A stretch of 64,000 bases of DNA from Thysanoteuthis rhombus (Eukaryota > Mollusca > Cephalopoda > Oegopsida > Thysanoteuthidae). Positions 39,214 to 51,229 of the stretch are shown here, piece after piece. Below the pieces are notes generated by a model. That model did not search any database. It was not told the DNA's origin and saw only the letters and a program-made list of their open reading frames with translations. Location of the stretch: the NCBI GenBank assembly GCA_963457665.1, contig OY735207.1, forward strand, positions 61,959,888 through 62,023,887. The letters are read 5' to 3'. A program made the translations under genes and the position numbers. Numbering within the stretch: position 1 is the stretch's first letter; every line of letters starts with the position of its first letter.

Positions 39214-39591
39214 CAATGATTCTGAATGTGGGACTCATGTTTCTTAGGGGCAATTAGGAACGTGGGTGAGACAAACGAAAAGCATTTCCATGACTCAAAA
39301 CTGAATCGTGTTAAGACTTGACTGATTGACTCCCAATTACAAAACACAATAAATTCTTAATTGCACAATATTAGTAATTACTAATTTTAATCTATAATAA
39401 CTAATGCATAACATATTAAGTTTAAGAGGAATATAACTGGTGAGGAGATTGTGTTGTTTTTATTAAATTCCACACAATAAAGGAATCATTACATCTTTCA
39501 AAACTGGACTTGTTTTATCACGGTAGGGGAGACATCAATTCTCTTCAACTGTCTAGGTGGGGCAAGACACGAATGAGGTTAAAAGCCACTG
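39214..39591 (+). mobile_element. Non-autonomous hAT element 2, abutting element 1
   Basis: The left end CAATGATTCTGAATGTGG and the inverted right end CAGTGGCTTTTAACCTC match the hAT terminal pattern. The right side also has GTGTCTTGCCCCACCTAG, common in hAT ends. The flanking octamers CTCTAGTA (39206-39213) and CTCAAATA (39592-39599) agree at 6 of 8 positions. The left octamer is also the right flank of element 1. No transposase is present. Confidence 0.6.
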
Positions 39592-39789
39592 CTCAAATAC
39601 TTCAACACCTGTAGTGCCATGCTAACCTTCTCCTAACCCTACAATTTTTTTCAGTAAATGAATCAAAGATAACAGCAAATATTTCGTGAACAAGTTCATC
39701 TTTTTGTCATCTTGTGTTATCTTTTTTTTGTCATCTTCTACACGAAAGCAGAAAGAACACATAAGTTATTCATTCATATCCAAGAAAAA

Positions 39790-39870
39790 ATATGGTCAGA
39801 TAACCTAATGGTTAGCATGTCCAACAGCCTCACATGGGAGAGGTACTGGGTTAGAATCCTGATAAAAGAC
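39790..39870 (+). mobile_element. tRNA-derived SINE head
   Basis: GATAACCTAATGGTTAGCAT corresponds to an A-box region, CAGCCTCACATGGGAGAGG to an anticodon arm, and GGGTTAGAATCCTG to a B-box in tRNA order and spacing. The stems are imperfect and the 3' side runs into other sequence, so it is a SINE or decayed tRNA copy. Confidence 0.5.
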
Positions 39871-40159
39871 ATGTAGAAAAAACACAGCCAAAAACACACA
39901 CATATCTATATATACATTCCATAAATACACACGAGCTGTTAATGAAAGTTTGAGAAAGTTGAATAGCACACATACACACACACTTAATGCATTATGGACG
40001 ATTTCACTACAGTTTATGAGCAGTACTCTTAGTGAGTCAGTGTGCAAACAGTTGAAAGTGGCTAATGCAGAAGAGATAATGGAAAGTAAATGTTATGGGG
40101 AAGGCATTTTTTTTTTCTCACGGTCAAATTACCAAAATTTTGGAGTAGCACTACATTAT

Positions 40160-40645
40160 ATGAATACATATAAACACACAAACGCATACATATAAATACA
40201 TATAAACACACAAACACATACATATAAATACATATATACACACAAACACATACATATAAATACATATATACACAAACACATACATTTAAATATATATAAA
40301 CACATACATTTAAATACATATAAACACAAACGCATACATTTAAATATATATGAACACACAAACGCACACATTTAGATATATATAAACACACAAACGCATA
40401 CATTTAGATATATATAAACACACAAACTCATACATTTAAATATATATAAACACACAAACGCATACATTTAAATATATATAAACACACAAACGCATACATT
40501 TAAATATATATAAACACACAAACGCATACATTTAAATATATATAAACACACAAACGCATACATTTAAATATATATAAACACACAAACGCATACATTTAAA
40601 TATATATAAACACACAAACGCATACATTTAAATATATATAAACTA
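40160..40645. repeat. 32-bp minisatellite, about 16 units
   Basis: The unit is built from ACACACAAACGCATACATTT and AAATATATATAA. The right half (about 40380-40640) holds roughly 8 nearly identical 32-base units. The left half is more divergent, with shorter units. An (AC)n tract and then (TA)n follow at 40646-40691. The overlapping minus-strand frames rich in Cys, Val and Tyr are artefacts of the repeat. Confidence 0.9.
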
Positions 40646-40691
40646 GACACACACACACACACACAAACTATACATATATATATATATATAA

Positions 40692-41000
40692 TGATAATTA
40701 AATAATTATGTCATCCATAGACAGCAGTTTCGTTGTATTACAACTCTTCAGTGTGCCTATAGACTATCCATTACCTTCGCTTCAGACCCAGAGGCTGGCA
40801 TCTTATCTCTGCCCTACACAGAACTGGATGGTCAGTAAGGTTGAATTTTAGCAATATATTCACTCACGCATAATTCCCCATCCACCAGAATGCTCTATTC
40901 CTAAGTTGGAAGAGCATTGCACAAGCTTATAATGAATGAGTTACCTCACTTAAAGAGTGTTCAACCCTGAATAAGGGAGAGTTAATTATAATAATAATTA
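40692..41000 (-). repeat. Dispersed repeat family D, copy 2, inverted
   Basis: It is the reverse complement of 10790-11140: TAGACAGCAGTTTCGTTGTA, GTGTGCCTATAGACTATCC, CAGACCCAGAGGCTGG and ACCAGAATGCTCTATTCC all find their counterparts. ATAATTAAATAAT occurs at both ends and (TA)n tracts lie outside both. Confidence 0.7.
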
Positions 41001-41548
41001 AATAATATATATATATAAACACAAACTATATATATATATATATACGCAATTTGTTTACATTAATTAAAATCAACGAGAAGAATTGAATTTCTTCTGAAAT
41101 GACCCAGATAATCCTTGCTAGACCATAAAAAAAAATAGAAAATAAAAAACATACACATAAGCGCTAACCCTTGATTTATATGAGTGCCTTCCCTTCCACC
41201 CTGTTTCTCTCCATGGTAACAGCTGCATTCCCAAATTCTGCCTCAATTACACAATCCAATTTGAATGCCTCGCCAACTGACATTATTATAATTCTAGGTG
41301 ATAACTATTCGGTCAATAACAGAACTGAGAGTCATTAAATATGAACTCAGCCAGTAACTTGATAATGTGTTTTCTCCAACACAAAATGTTAATATAGCCT
41401 CAAATATTGGAGAGCAATCAAAGGTTTCAAACCACATATCTAGGGCAAAAAAGTGCTTACTTGTAGATATGGCTTTATGATACAACAATGGAATGAGGAT
41501 CAGCTGAAGGATGTTCTTTTCCAAAGTTCCAAAAAGAAGGACATTCTC
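41001..41548. other. Non-coding stretch with (TA)n
   Basis: (TA)n tracts lie at about 41007-41044. A 94-codon minus-strand frame (41294-41578) has no recognisable domain. Confidence 0.4.
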
Positions 41549-41720
41549 GACCAGTGGTCCCCAACCAGAGATCTGCACACTACTGGGAGCCTACAAAAGT
41601 ATTCCTGGAGGTCCATACACTTGTTGAGTAAGCAGACCTTTCAAAAGCTTGGGGTTCACGTTGATCAAAATTTCTACCACGTACCCGAAGGGATGGTCAT
41701 AATTTAACCACATTAATCAA
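41549..41720 (+). mobile_element. hAT left end, truncated
   Basis: CCAGTGGTCCCCAACCAG followed by a CTGGGAGCC...AAAGTATTCCTGGAGGTCC pattern is the classic left terminus of one hAT lineage. No right terminus was seen. Confidence 0.5.
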
Positions 41721-42229
41721 AACCACGTTAATCACGGGATACCTGCATATCTGATGTAATTTATATAAGTTTGTTTTTTTTCAACAGACCCCCCCCCTCC
41801 AAAAAATGAAATTTATGAAGAGATATTCATACAGTTTAAAAACTTCTTCCTACTACTACTATATTCAATATGCGATACTTATTATTGCAGGTATTAGAGC
41901 TAAGAACTGGTAGTCCAAGTCTTGAGATTTTATCAGAGGTTTCATTAAAGAAAGGCTCATATTATGCATCAAATAACTAAAATTGAAAAAGCTGACTTTT
42001 ATTAAATCATTTTTTAAAATATCACTTCTCTCACTGCAGGTGTCAAAAAATATACTTGGAATCTATCTTAGCAACAACCCTTGTTACTAATAAAGAATAA
42101 TGCCATCTATCTAACATCAAGTTATGGCTAAATTGAAAAATTGTACTATTATTCTTTATTTGTATAAGGTTTCAACTCTCAAACCCCTTAGCCCTCAGTG
42201 AGAAGGTCTGATCTGAGGTGTGGAGGCAG
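41721..42229. other. AT-rich non-coding stretch
   Basis: A (C)9 run lies near 41790. Nothing else was recognised. Confidence 0.4.
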
Positions 42230-42735
42230 ATGACAAATTGGCTGGAAAGCATTTGGTATAGATAGAGATGTATTGAAGAGCACCTTTCCAATGTGCTTGA
42301 AGCTCGAAGTATACAGTGAATGCATAATTCCAGCTATGACTTATGGATATGAAACATAGAAACTAACCAAACAAACTGAGAAGCAGCTAAGAGTCACTGA
42401 AAGAGCAATGCAAAGAATAACTCTGAGAGATCAAAAAATATCAACATGCATCTTACAGAGGACTAGGATGAAAGATATCATACAAATAATTAGGCAACAA
42501 AAATAGAGTTGGGCTGGAGACTTACCATGAAGAAAGGACGACAGATGGAGCAAAAGATTAACCGATCGGCACCCATGGGACAGTAAATGTAGTAGGAAAA
42601 GATGCAACACAGAATGGAGGTTGAAATAGAAAGGTTAGTTAGTAGGACATGGCAGAGGGTAGCGAATTAGCAGTCATCATGGAAGAAGGTGGGAAAGGCC
42701 TTTGTCCAGCATTGGACCTATAATGGCTGACGATG
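42230..42735 (+). mobile_element. LINE 3' end, RTE-like, second subfamily
   Basis: Translation gives WKAFGIDRDVLKSTFPMCLK, VYSECIIPAMTYGYET, KLTKQTEKQLRVTERAMQR, RMKDIIQIIRQQK, SWAG and KDDRWSKRLTDRHPWD, with stops and small frame changes. After CNTEWRLK the tail reads TWQRVA...SSWKKVGKAF and ends at GATGATTATAATGAT. This is the post-RT tail of the invertebrate endonuclease/reverse-transcriptase lineage. Its tail differs from the 12545 group and agrees with 55880-56340. The RT catalytic core is absent. Confidence 0.8.
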
Positions 42736-44154
42736 ATTATAATGATATCAGGTTTAACTTTCAGTCTGTTAGCAGTGCTCAGTAATTCTGATGAACAAAG
42801 ACAAACAGCTCAATTTTCTCCCATTCAAAATTAATCTATATTCTGACACAAGCAACACATAATTAGGGAAAAATAGAAGTGATAAAAACATGAATTAAGA
42901 AATCATTAGGTTTAACAAATAAAATACATCAGACATCATTCATTAATTGTCACAGATCAATCCATAGTTTTTAATTAGTATGATAATATTATCTGATGCA
43001 TATTGTTTAAAAAGTTATTTATTTTATGACAGTGACACATCCATTGCAAGACAAGTATTAATAAAACTGATAATTTTTAATGGTATTTCAGTTAAGTCTT
43101 TAAACTATTTTGACCAGCTTTTTCAGGTTCAAACCTGAAAGCTGTCACTGTATCTTTCATACCCCAGTGACAGTCTTCTGTTTTTGAAAGCTGTTAATTT
43201 CTACAGTATATAATCATCAACCACTCCAGAATTAAGCAAAATACATGCAAATTGCTTTTCACAATTCATCTTCCAATTTGATGATTTTAAATTTTGAATC
43301 TGGTCATTTACTTTAATTTACTTATATTAACTACAAGTACACTCATCATAGTTGTTCTAAGGAAATTCTCAAGTGTGGGACAAATCTTTTATCACTGTGA
43401 TGAGTGAAATGTTCTTTTTTTTGAGAGGATAAGGATAGTTTTTTTTAAAACTATTCCCAAATGTACAATACAGCCAGAGAAAGCATCAATCAAGACAGAT
43501 TGATCAAAACAACAAAGACAAATAATAACAATTCTTTGGTATCACTTCGAGTGAGATATTCACACAGCACAAACCAAGAAGATACCTACTGATTATCTAT
43601 CAAACAGACACTCATAATGAACTTATAACTTGATTAATCAGCTAATTTAGACACATTTTCCATCAACCTATGTGAGATTTTATTCTGCTAAAAATAAGAT
43701 AGTTCTAAAAATTTAGGATTTTAGAATATCACAAAAAGATTTTTTCCTTAGATCTTTTGAATATCTAAAAAAGTGTGAATATTGGAATAACCAGATTCTT
43801 CAAGAACAGCAGAGAGAGAAAATACTGGAAATAAAAAGGGAGAGAGAAAATTTCAAGCATCCTTATTTTTGTTGAAAGATGAGGATTTTAGTTCGAAAAA
43901 ATCATTGAATAGCATTTTTGTTCCTACAATAAAAAAAAACCCTCTCTGAGGATTAAAGTATGGCTTGTCACAGAGGTGACCCACAAAGCTATTGACTGTT
44001 GTCTCTATCCCAGAGTAAACGTGGAATATAAAATGAAAAATAAAATCCCCTTCCACAAGATTAAAGTATGATTTCAGTCTGAATTTTTTAGATGTTGGAT
44101 TTTCATTATGTATAGTTAATTGTTTTTCAAACACTTGTTCTCATATCTTGGTTC
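42736..44154. other. Non-coding stretch
   Basis: A 93-codon minus-strand frame at 43853-44134 has no recognisable domain and no trusted splice sites. No repeat family was identified. Confidence 0.4.
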
Positions 44155-44520
44155 ATTTCTTGAACAGGTTTCAGCCGTTGTACCCTACGGCCGTCTCCAG
44201 GTCATAAATGGGTATTTTTCCCAACTCTAGGATGGGAGACCATCAGAACTATCAGCGAGGATGTGCTCATTCCACTGTCTAACTTCAGGTAAGGTAAAAT
44301 TAACCTCACCTGAAGTTAGCTGGTGCAACATGTTTTGGTTTTACAAAATTAGTAAAACCAAAACGTTGCACCAGCTCAAGATAATGACAGATTTTTGACA
44401 ATACGATTAACAACAGGATTTGGACCTACAAAATTAATCCAACTGAAATTAAATGGTGGAATGAGAACATTCTGGCAAATGGCCTCCTGTCTAAGAGTAC
44501 GGAAAAATACCAATTTATCA
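44155..44520. repeat. Fold-back element with nested hairpins (family G arms)
   Basis: The outer arms are inverted copies of one repeat: 44155-44280 on the minus strand and about 44455-44515 on the plus strand (GTGGAATGAG ... GGAAAAATACC). Inside lie a perfect 12-base hairpin, CTAACTTCAGGT (44279-44290) with ACCTGAAGTTAG (44308-44319), and a larger one, 44318-44344 with 44352-44376, whose 25-base arm pairs completely except for a 2-base bulge. The outer arm sequence (ACAACGGCTGAAAC, GACAGTGGAATGAG) is shared with the SINE at 63050-63370. Confidence 0.75.
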
Positions 44521-45531
44521 CTCTTGAAGTACTAACCAGACCCGCCTATTTTCTGAATTGGTATTTTTCTGAGATCTTGAAAAATAGTATTGTTCAATTT
44601 AAATGCTTATAAATGCTTATTTAAACAAAATTGGTTTTTTGAAAATCAGCCCCCAAAATATGTTTTCTTGGAGGACGGGGAAGGGAGGGTAAGTTTGTTC
44701 ACCATTTTTAATACTGAGAGAATGAAGGTGTGAAACTTTGAAAGTGGGATTATATTTATTAATATTCATCATGGTTAAAGAAGATGATTATGATTCTGCT
44801 TTTCTTTCATAAATTCCCTTATTTCTTTTCATTTGTGCACCGTTTTTAATATTGAGGGAATGAAGGTGTGAAACTTTTACGGTTGTAACCACAGAAATTG
44901 AGGGTGTAGAAGTAAGTTAGAACCAAACATTATTGCCCTTTTGTGCATCCGTGACAGATTTTGACAATGATTAAAAGTTACAAAGACACGAAACGAAGGA
45001 AGTTGAGTACTAAAATTCTTCCAAATGATAAAAGTATGCAGTATCAATTAAATTGTCAACTGATCACTGGAGAGTGGGGACCTACCCTAAGTTATTTATA
45101 TCAGCTAACCTTTCCATTCAGGTAAATTTTCATGCTTAACCTATTCGCAATAGTAAACAAGCCCTAATTTCGACTTACTCCCTTCTCATTAAACACAAAT
45201 GTTATCATGATAAAATTCATAGATAACAAATTTCAGAATATTTTTCAAACAAATGCTGAAAATTATTTCTTTTAAATCAATGAAATGAATTATTCACATT
45301 CATCATGGTTAGGAGATCTTTCATACTGGAATTCATAATCAAAAGAAACATTAAACTCTACTTCTATCAACCAAGATGTTAAAAGCAAACAATCAAAATA
45401 AACTTGTTTGACACACTAAAATGAAAATTTCTAAACTACTCACATCTTAAAAGCCAACCCTTGTTATATCTAGTCGAAGTATCTTCAGTGGGTAAATTTT
45501 ATAACATTACACAACTGAATACAAGTAAATT
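44521..45531. other. Non-coding stretch
   Basis: A short direct repeat is visible: TTTTTAATACTGAGAGAATG near 44705 matches TTTTTAATATTGAGGGAATG near 44849, both followed by AAGGTGTGAAACTTT. The copies lie about 145 bases apart. Confidence 0.45.

Positions 45532-45591
<60 letters not shown>
45532..45591. repeat. (TA)n microsatellite
   Basis: About 30 TA units with one G interruption. The Ile/Tyr-rich frames across it are artefacts. Confidence 0.9.
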
Positions 45592-45593
<2 letters not shown>

Positions 45594-48045
45594 ATATATG
45601 GAAATATAAAGGTGGGAATTGTACTGCTTGTGAGGGATTAGGCTTATCTATGCCCTCCTCATCAATTGTTGTATCAATCAAAAATTTTATTATTTGTTAT
45701 TGTTTGTTCGGGGAAATAAAATACAATATTCTGTTCTACTCTATTCAAATGTTGGTGGTATTTTTGAAATAGCTCATTCATTTCTATTTTTTCAAAAAAT
45801 CCAATGCATTCTGAAGTAATATTTTAGCTACAGCTGCCATTAAGATCGAGAAATGAATTTAGTTTTTATGATTTTCACAAAAAGGGGGTGGGGATCCTGG
45901 TCTTCTTCTTTTGCCTATAACATCCGTTGGAATGTGTTCGATTTGCATTCATTTTTTTTTTCATTTTTAGTTCTACAGCCCAGTCGTACATCGACTTTGA
46001 ACAGACACCATTTTCTTAGAGAAACCCAAGCTTCACATCACTCCCTCACATGGATGAAAAAAAAAAACTTGAAATTCTAAGTTGAAAAGTTCTTTACAAT
46101 GAAAGGAAGAACAACAAAATATATAAAGAACATTGTGGAAAAAAATTCCTCTCTGGAACTTACTAGTACAGCATAATCATCCCAAGGATATGTACTAGAA
46201 GAGACAAAAACTGTAAACAATTTTTTTTTTTTTTTTTTAAACTTTGAAAGAAAATATTTGGGAGGTGAGATACAACCAGCACAAATTTAATTGCAAAATA
46301 ATATGGTTTCATGTAGTACTTTTTACTCAGGCTTAATCAATGTTAAATGTTCACGTCGTGTTTTCGTATTTTTCGATATTATTCATATAGATAAAAATGG
46401 TAATTATTATATTTCACAGTACAAGCATTGCACATTTTATTGCAGCAGTGATTGTGAAAGATTTATCACCTATTTTTTAGAAATATAATTCACACATAAC
46501 GTACTTAATAACCTCAGGATTAGTTCACATCTCATTTAGAAAAAATTACAACATTTTAATTAAATATTTTGTAGGTCGTATGTAATTTTAGATGAATATA
46601 TCATTAACCAACTAAGCGGGTTCTATATAAGATTTACCACTGGTGATCTCATAGAAACAAATATTTAACAGCTGACATTATTTTTTGAAAGACATGGTCA
46701 CCTAAAAGCTAAAATAACGCCCTTGAATAATGTGAATTTTTTTTTATCGAAACACTGAGCTAAAACTAATAATTATTCATTAATAAAAAAAATTAATCAC
46801 GACCAAAATAGTTTTGAGAGCTAATCAAAACATTCTGTCCTATTTTGAAAGAGAGCTAAATATGCCCCCAATCAGTAATGATGTATATATATTCGATAAT
46901 TGTCATTCATTGTAAAAGAGAAATTCTGTGAAGTTTTCTAATACTATTTAATTATGAAATGTTTAAAATTCTTTCATTATTTTCTTCACTGAAGAATTTT
47001 AAAAGGGCACTGCACGGCAAGACATTTTGAAAGGAAATGCGAAGTTTTTTTTCACATTAATATGTGGTTCGATCAACATTTAATTAATATTTCAAATAAT
47101 GATTTATTCTTTTAATTTGGTCATCATTACAAAATAAGAATCATACTTACAGAAAGAGGTATTTTAGTCTTTAATGAGAACCAAGTTCTTAGCTGTAGTT
47201 GGTTGTTGTGTAATGCGTGACCAACTTTATCTGCAGCTCTTAGGTGGTTAGCTCTTTTTTTTTATAAAAATAGGTGGAGAATAGTTGTATATTATTGAGA
47301 CAAAGCAATTGTACTGGGTCACTTGACATAATCTCAATAAAGCAATATTTTGTTATATTTTCTAAATTGTGGTTGTATATTCACTTATTTTTGGGGTCTT
47401 CGTAATGAGTGAGTAATGCTCTTTCTCATTTCTTAGCAAATAAATTATTTTATTTCACTAACCTTTTGCATTGGGTGGGAAAGTTTGTTTTGAAAAACGA
47501 AAATATGCTCTCACCACGAACAACAAAAGCTAATAGAAGTAAAACAATACGATTTTATGATTTCATAAACAAACAGTAAACAATAATAATCAGTCGGGAT
47601 GTTTGGAAAATTGAAACTTAGACGAGGACTTACATTAATTAATCCAGTGTTATGTTAATTTTCTCTCCTTCTACGTAAGGAACCAAATGTCATGATAGTG
47701 GTGTACTGACTCGAGACACGGACACCAACTAAATTATTCATAATAATCTTAGATAATTATTGATTTATTCAATAAAAAAAGGGGGATTTTTACGTCATTG
47801 CTCATGTTTTATATTCCTTTTTTTTTTTTATTAAAAGTTTATGTCTGACAAGTACTTGGAAAAACTGATTAGTCATGTTCTTAATTAATTTTTTTTTTTT
47901 TTTAGATGTGTTTCTTCCAACTTGAGAATAGAATGTTACCGCAGTGCTACTTAACGAAGGTTGTCCAAATTGGACGTCACGCATATATGCGATCTGCCGA
48001 AAATTTATGATGCGAAACAGTAACAATTTAAAATATGTAGCATTT
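45592..48045. other. Non-coding stretch, few dispersed repeats
   Basis: From here to about 54 kb the copied families seen elsewhere are absent. T tracts lie at 46223-46239 and 47819-47830. If the exon at 48048-48219 is real, this is its downstream intron. Confidence 0.35.
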
Positions 48046-48047
48046 AC

Positions 48048-48219
48048 TTCCGTTTTTATCTCATTAATTCTTTCTACGTGCCATTTTTTCATCGAGTGTG
48101 CACGGGTGTGAAATTTTCGCACCCAAGCAGACTGCGTGACATTAGCAGGATTAAAATCGGGACCATCTTCGTTAAGTTGAGCCGTTGCCGTTTCTATTTC
48201 GATCTTTAAATGGTCAGAC
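48048..48219 (-). CDS. Probable internal coding exon, unknown protein
   Basis: The minus strand is open for about 57 codons with protein-like composition (pieces: LSDHLKIEIETATAQLNEDG, DFNPANVTQSAWVRKFHTRA, HSMKKWHVERINEIKTE). The frame ends at ACGGAA|GTAAAT (GT at 48047-48046), a plausible donor. The first codon of the visible frame is TTG, and an in-frame stop lies three codons upstream, so translation must enter by splicing. Candidate acceptors are GAAG just before 48226 or TTAAAG just before the ATCGAAATAG segment. Two Trp residues spaced 14 apart recall the XRN2-binding (XTBD) domain, but the following Arg/Phe pattern does not fit well. I do not assign a family. It may be the second coding exon of a gene starting near 53657, on phase grounds only. 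Confidence 0.4.
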
Positions 48220-51200
48220 AATTGTCTTCATTAAATTTATGCTGAACCTGCCAGAGATAACAAACAGACCATCGATTCTTCTTCCGTTAAAAAGTTGGGG
48301 AAAATCATAAAGAGAAATAAAAACAAAATTCTGAATTGACACCACCACCACCGAAAGAATGCTAACTATGTGATTATTGTGACATTTCCTTTGTCTCAGG
48401 TATCAAAATCTAAAAATTCTTAAAAGCAAGACCAATTGTAAGATTTCATCTTATAATATTTTTGATGTAGCCAAAAATATTAATATTTTAATAAAATATT
48501 CAACTTTCGGGCGAGTGACATTGCGGTTAGGATATTCGACCAAAGCCGTGTTTCTCTCTTCTCCAAATCTTTCCGGTTCATCGAATTACAGGAATGTCGT
48601 TACGTTCTGAATCACCCACGGAATCACCCAACAGCAACCCACAAAACAGTAGGGGAGGGACGGGTTCGAGAAAAAGAACAACACGCTTCATCTATATTAT
48701 GCAAAGAATAACCAGATGATAAATAAGTCATTATCTTCGTTTATTTTGTAACTCAGAGAGTGCTCTATTGCGAAAAAAAAGTGGTATTATGCAATATCAA
48801 AACCAGAGCTACATCCGAATTATTTCACTAGATAATGCAAAAATAAAGAAACAAATTTTGACTACTATTCATTTTCATCTTAATATTTAATCCCTTTTCA
48901 TCAATTAGCACTCAAAATTGATAATGATTTACAAAACTTAATCTAAAAAATATACAAGATAACTCGAACTGTCTACACAGCTTCCTCCAACTATTTACGG
49001 AATGTTACAAAATAGTTGGTACATTCAGCGAACGAAATGTATATATGCAAATGTTACGACCATTATTGGAATGAAGTAGTAGGAATTTTTAATGTACCAT
49101 CAACATAAAAGGGTTAAATTCATTCATTCCATGTACAAAATCTGAGGAATGTACATTTGCCCACAGCTCGGGTGTGAGGTGGGGATAGATGGCCAGAAAA
49201 ATGAGGAAATATTTGGAATAGTTCAGCTTCTAGAATAGCGATGGGCTGCAGATTCTCGAATTCTTTTCTTTTATTATCTAACCGAACATCTGTAGTATAT
49301 AAGAGACATTTTTAGTTCTAAATATTGAAAAATTAGGAAGAAAAAAGATTATCGAAATTTTCACATCATAATTCCCATCACAGCTCAAGAAATTAAAGAA
49401 AAAACAATGATCACAAAAGAGAAAACTAAAATACAGTATCTACATGCAAAAGTACGTGCATATATTTTTTCTCGTTATCATCTTTTTTTAAAGCTGAACA
49501 TTAAATTGCTAAGTTACTTTTTTTTTCTGATGATCTAAAAAGCAGTTTTTCGGCAATACAAATTTTTTTTTATAGAATAGACAATTTATTCGAAAAATCT
49601 GAAAAAAAAAAAAAAAACAAGTCTTGAAATCTAAGAAAAAATTCTGATATGATGTTTTTTCTTTTTCCAAATTGGCAAGAATTCAAATCATTTGCGATAT
49701 TGAAATAATTTGTGTAAATCTCACTCTTTAAATCGGTTTTAAACAAAGAATGATTCAATCTCTGAACAATTTTTTTTTCAAATCTATTTGCTCAATTCAT
49801 TTTATATCATTTATCATTAACCTTTTCTACAATTTTGAGAAAAATGAACAATAAGTTGTCGTAAACGATTCAGGGTAAATAAATGATAGAGTAAAAAAAA
49901 TAAAGTGGTATCAAGATTTTTGTAAACTCATTGACTCCATGATTTTTGATATCCAAACAATTGCTAATAATAATGCCAGCACGTCAGCTAATTGATTCAA
50001 TGAATAATTTGATAGTTTAATTATCATATACAATTGAACAAATTCAAGGAAATTCTAGATTAAAAAAGGCATTGGAATCTCCGAATTATTCAAGGCCTTT
50101 TCTCTGTTGGTCGACATTGAGAAAAAAAAAAGCACACACTTATTTATTTTTTCTATAATTTAATCAAAAGTACTTCGAATATATGGTTTGCTTTCCTTGT
50201 CGATAAGCTAATCTATAATTTAGATAATCCTTGAAGATAACACAAAACACGTGGTTGATGGTAAAAAAAATAGATAGACAATAAGCACGTGTCTGGAGAA
50301 TACGCCCCCAGAACAAAATAATCGTACAATAAAGTGCCATCATTGTGTTCCAAGAAATGTTTTATTAAATGGCTTGAAAAAAAAAAATAATTATCAGAAA
50401 GTATAGTAACGCCATGGAAGTTAGATTATGCACAATGTAGAAATCATTCACCGCCATTTTTGAAAAGCAGATACAGTTTTCTCATAGTAAAGTAATGATA
50501 AATGAAAACTTTCGGGAAAGGTTGGGTTTTTGTTTGTTTTGTTTTCTTCATTGAACTGAAACTTCCTTGTGCTAGAGCGTAATAAAAACTGAAGGCTAGC
50601 TCGTTGGGCGAGTTTCACAATATCATGAAAAAAAAAAAAAAAAACAAACAAAAAAAATTAGCTCTAGCGACACAAAACATTTCCTGGTACACAACGAGAT
50701 CCATATATTTATGTAGGTTTATTTATTTACGCAGTATTCCCCGCCCCCCGGGTCGTATTCCTGATGCAGAGTCAATAAAATGTCACTTTTTACCAAAATA
50801 AATACAGTGCTTTTTAAAACTTGTGGTTTGTTAAAATCTTCTAAAAGGCCACATTCTTTTGCGTGTGATGAAATATGGTCCTTTCACACGAATGATGTAG
50901 AACCTAAATGAAATCAAAATGTAAAGTTTACAACTTGCTAAGCAAAAGAAAAGGTTACACTAACGAGTTGAAACATTTTACAAATATATTTTTAGTACCT
51001 GACAGTATAAGTAGTGTTCGTTGGTTTTTTTTTGGGGGGGGGGGGGTCATAAAGTTTTCATTTTACAATGTTTTCTATCAAAACTAAAAGAATATGAATA
51101 TCAATGGAGAAAAAAGCTGATTCTGGCCCGATGGCTTCTGAGAAGTTATATTTGCAAATAGGTTTGATGTCGTAAACTAGCAGTGGCTGGGTTTATTCAC

Positions 51201-51229
51201 ATAAGTCGGATTAAGGTGGGGTCCTACAC
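48220..51229. other. Low-repeat stretch, possible intron or promoter
   Basis: A tRNA-like phrase (GACATTGCGGTTAGGATATT at about 48518, GGTTCATCGAATT at about 48575) may be a decayed SINE. On the minus strand, AAAATGGCGGTGAATG near 50455 resembles both a start-codon context and a YY1-type site, followed by a 30-codon frame. No other exon was recognised. Confidence 0.3.

Noticed and set aside
40062-40403. Cys/Val/Tyr-rich minus-strand frames
   Set aside because: They are translations of the 32-bp minisatellite.
50451-50457. ATGGCGG (minus strand) as a gene start
   Set aside because: The following 30-codon frame runs into a T-tract. About two such heptamers are expected by chance in the window.
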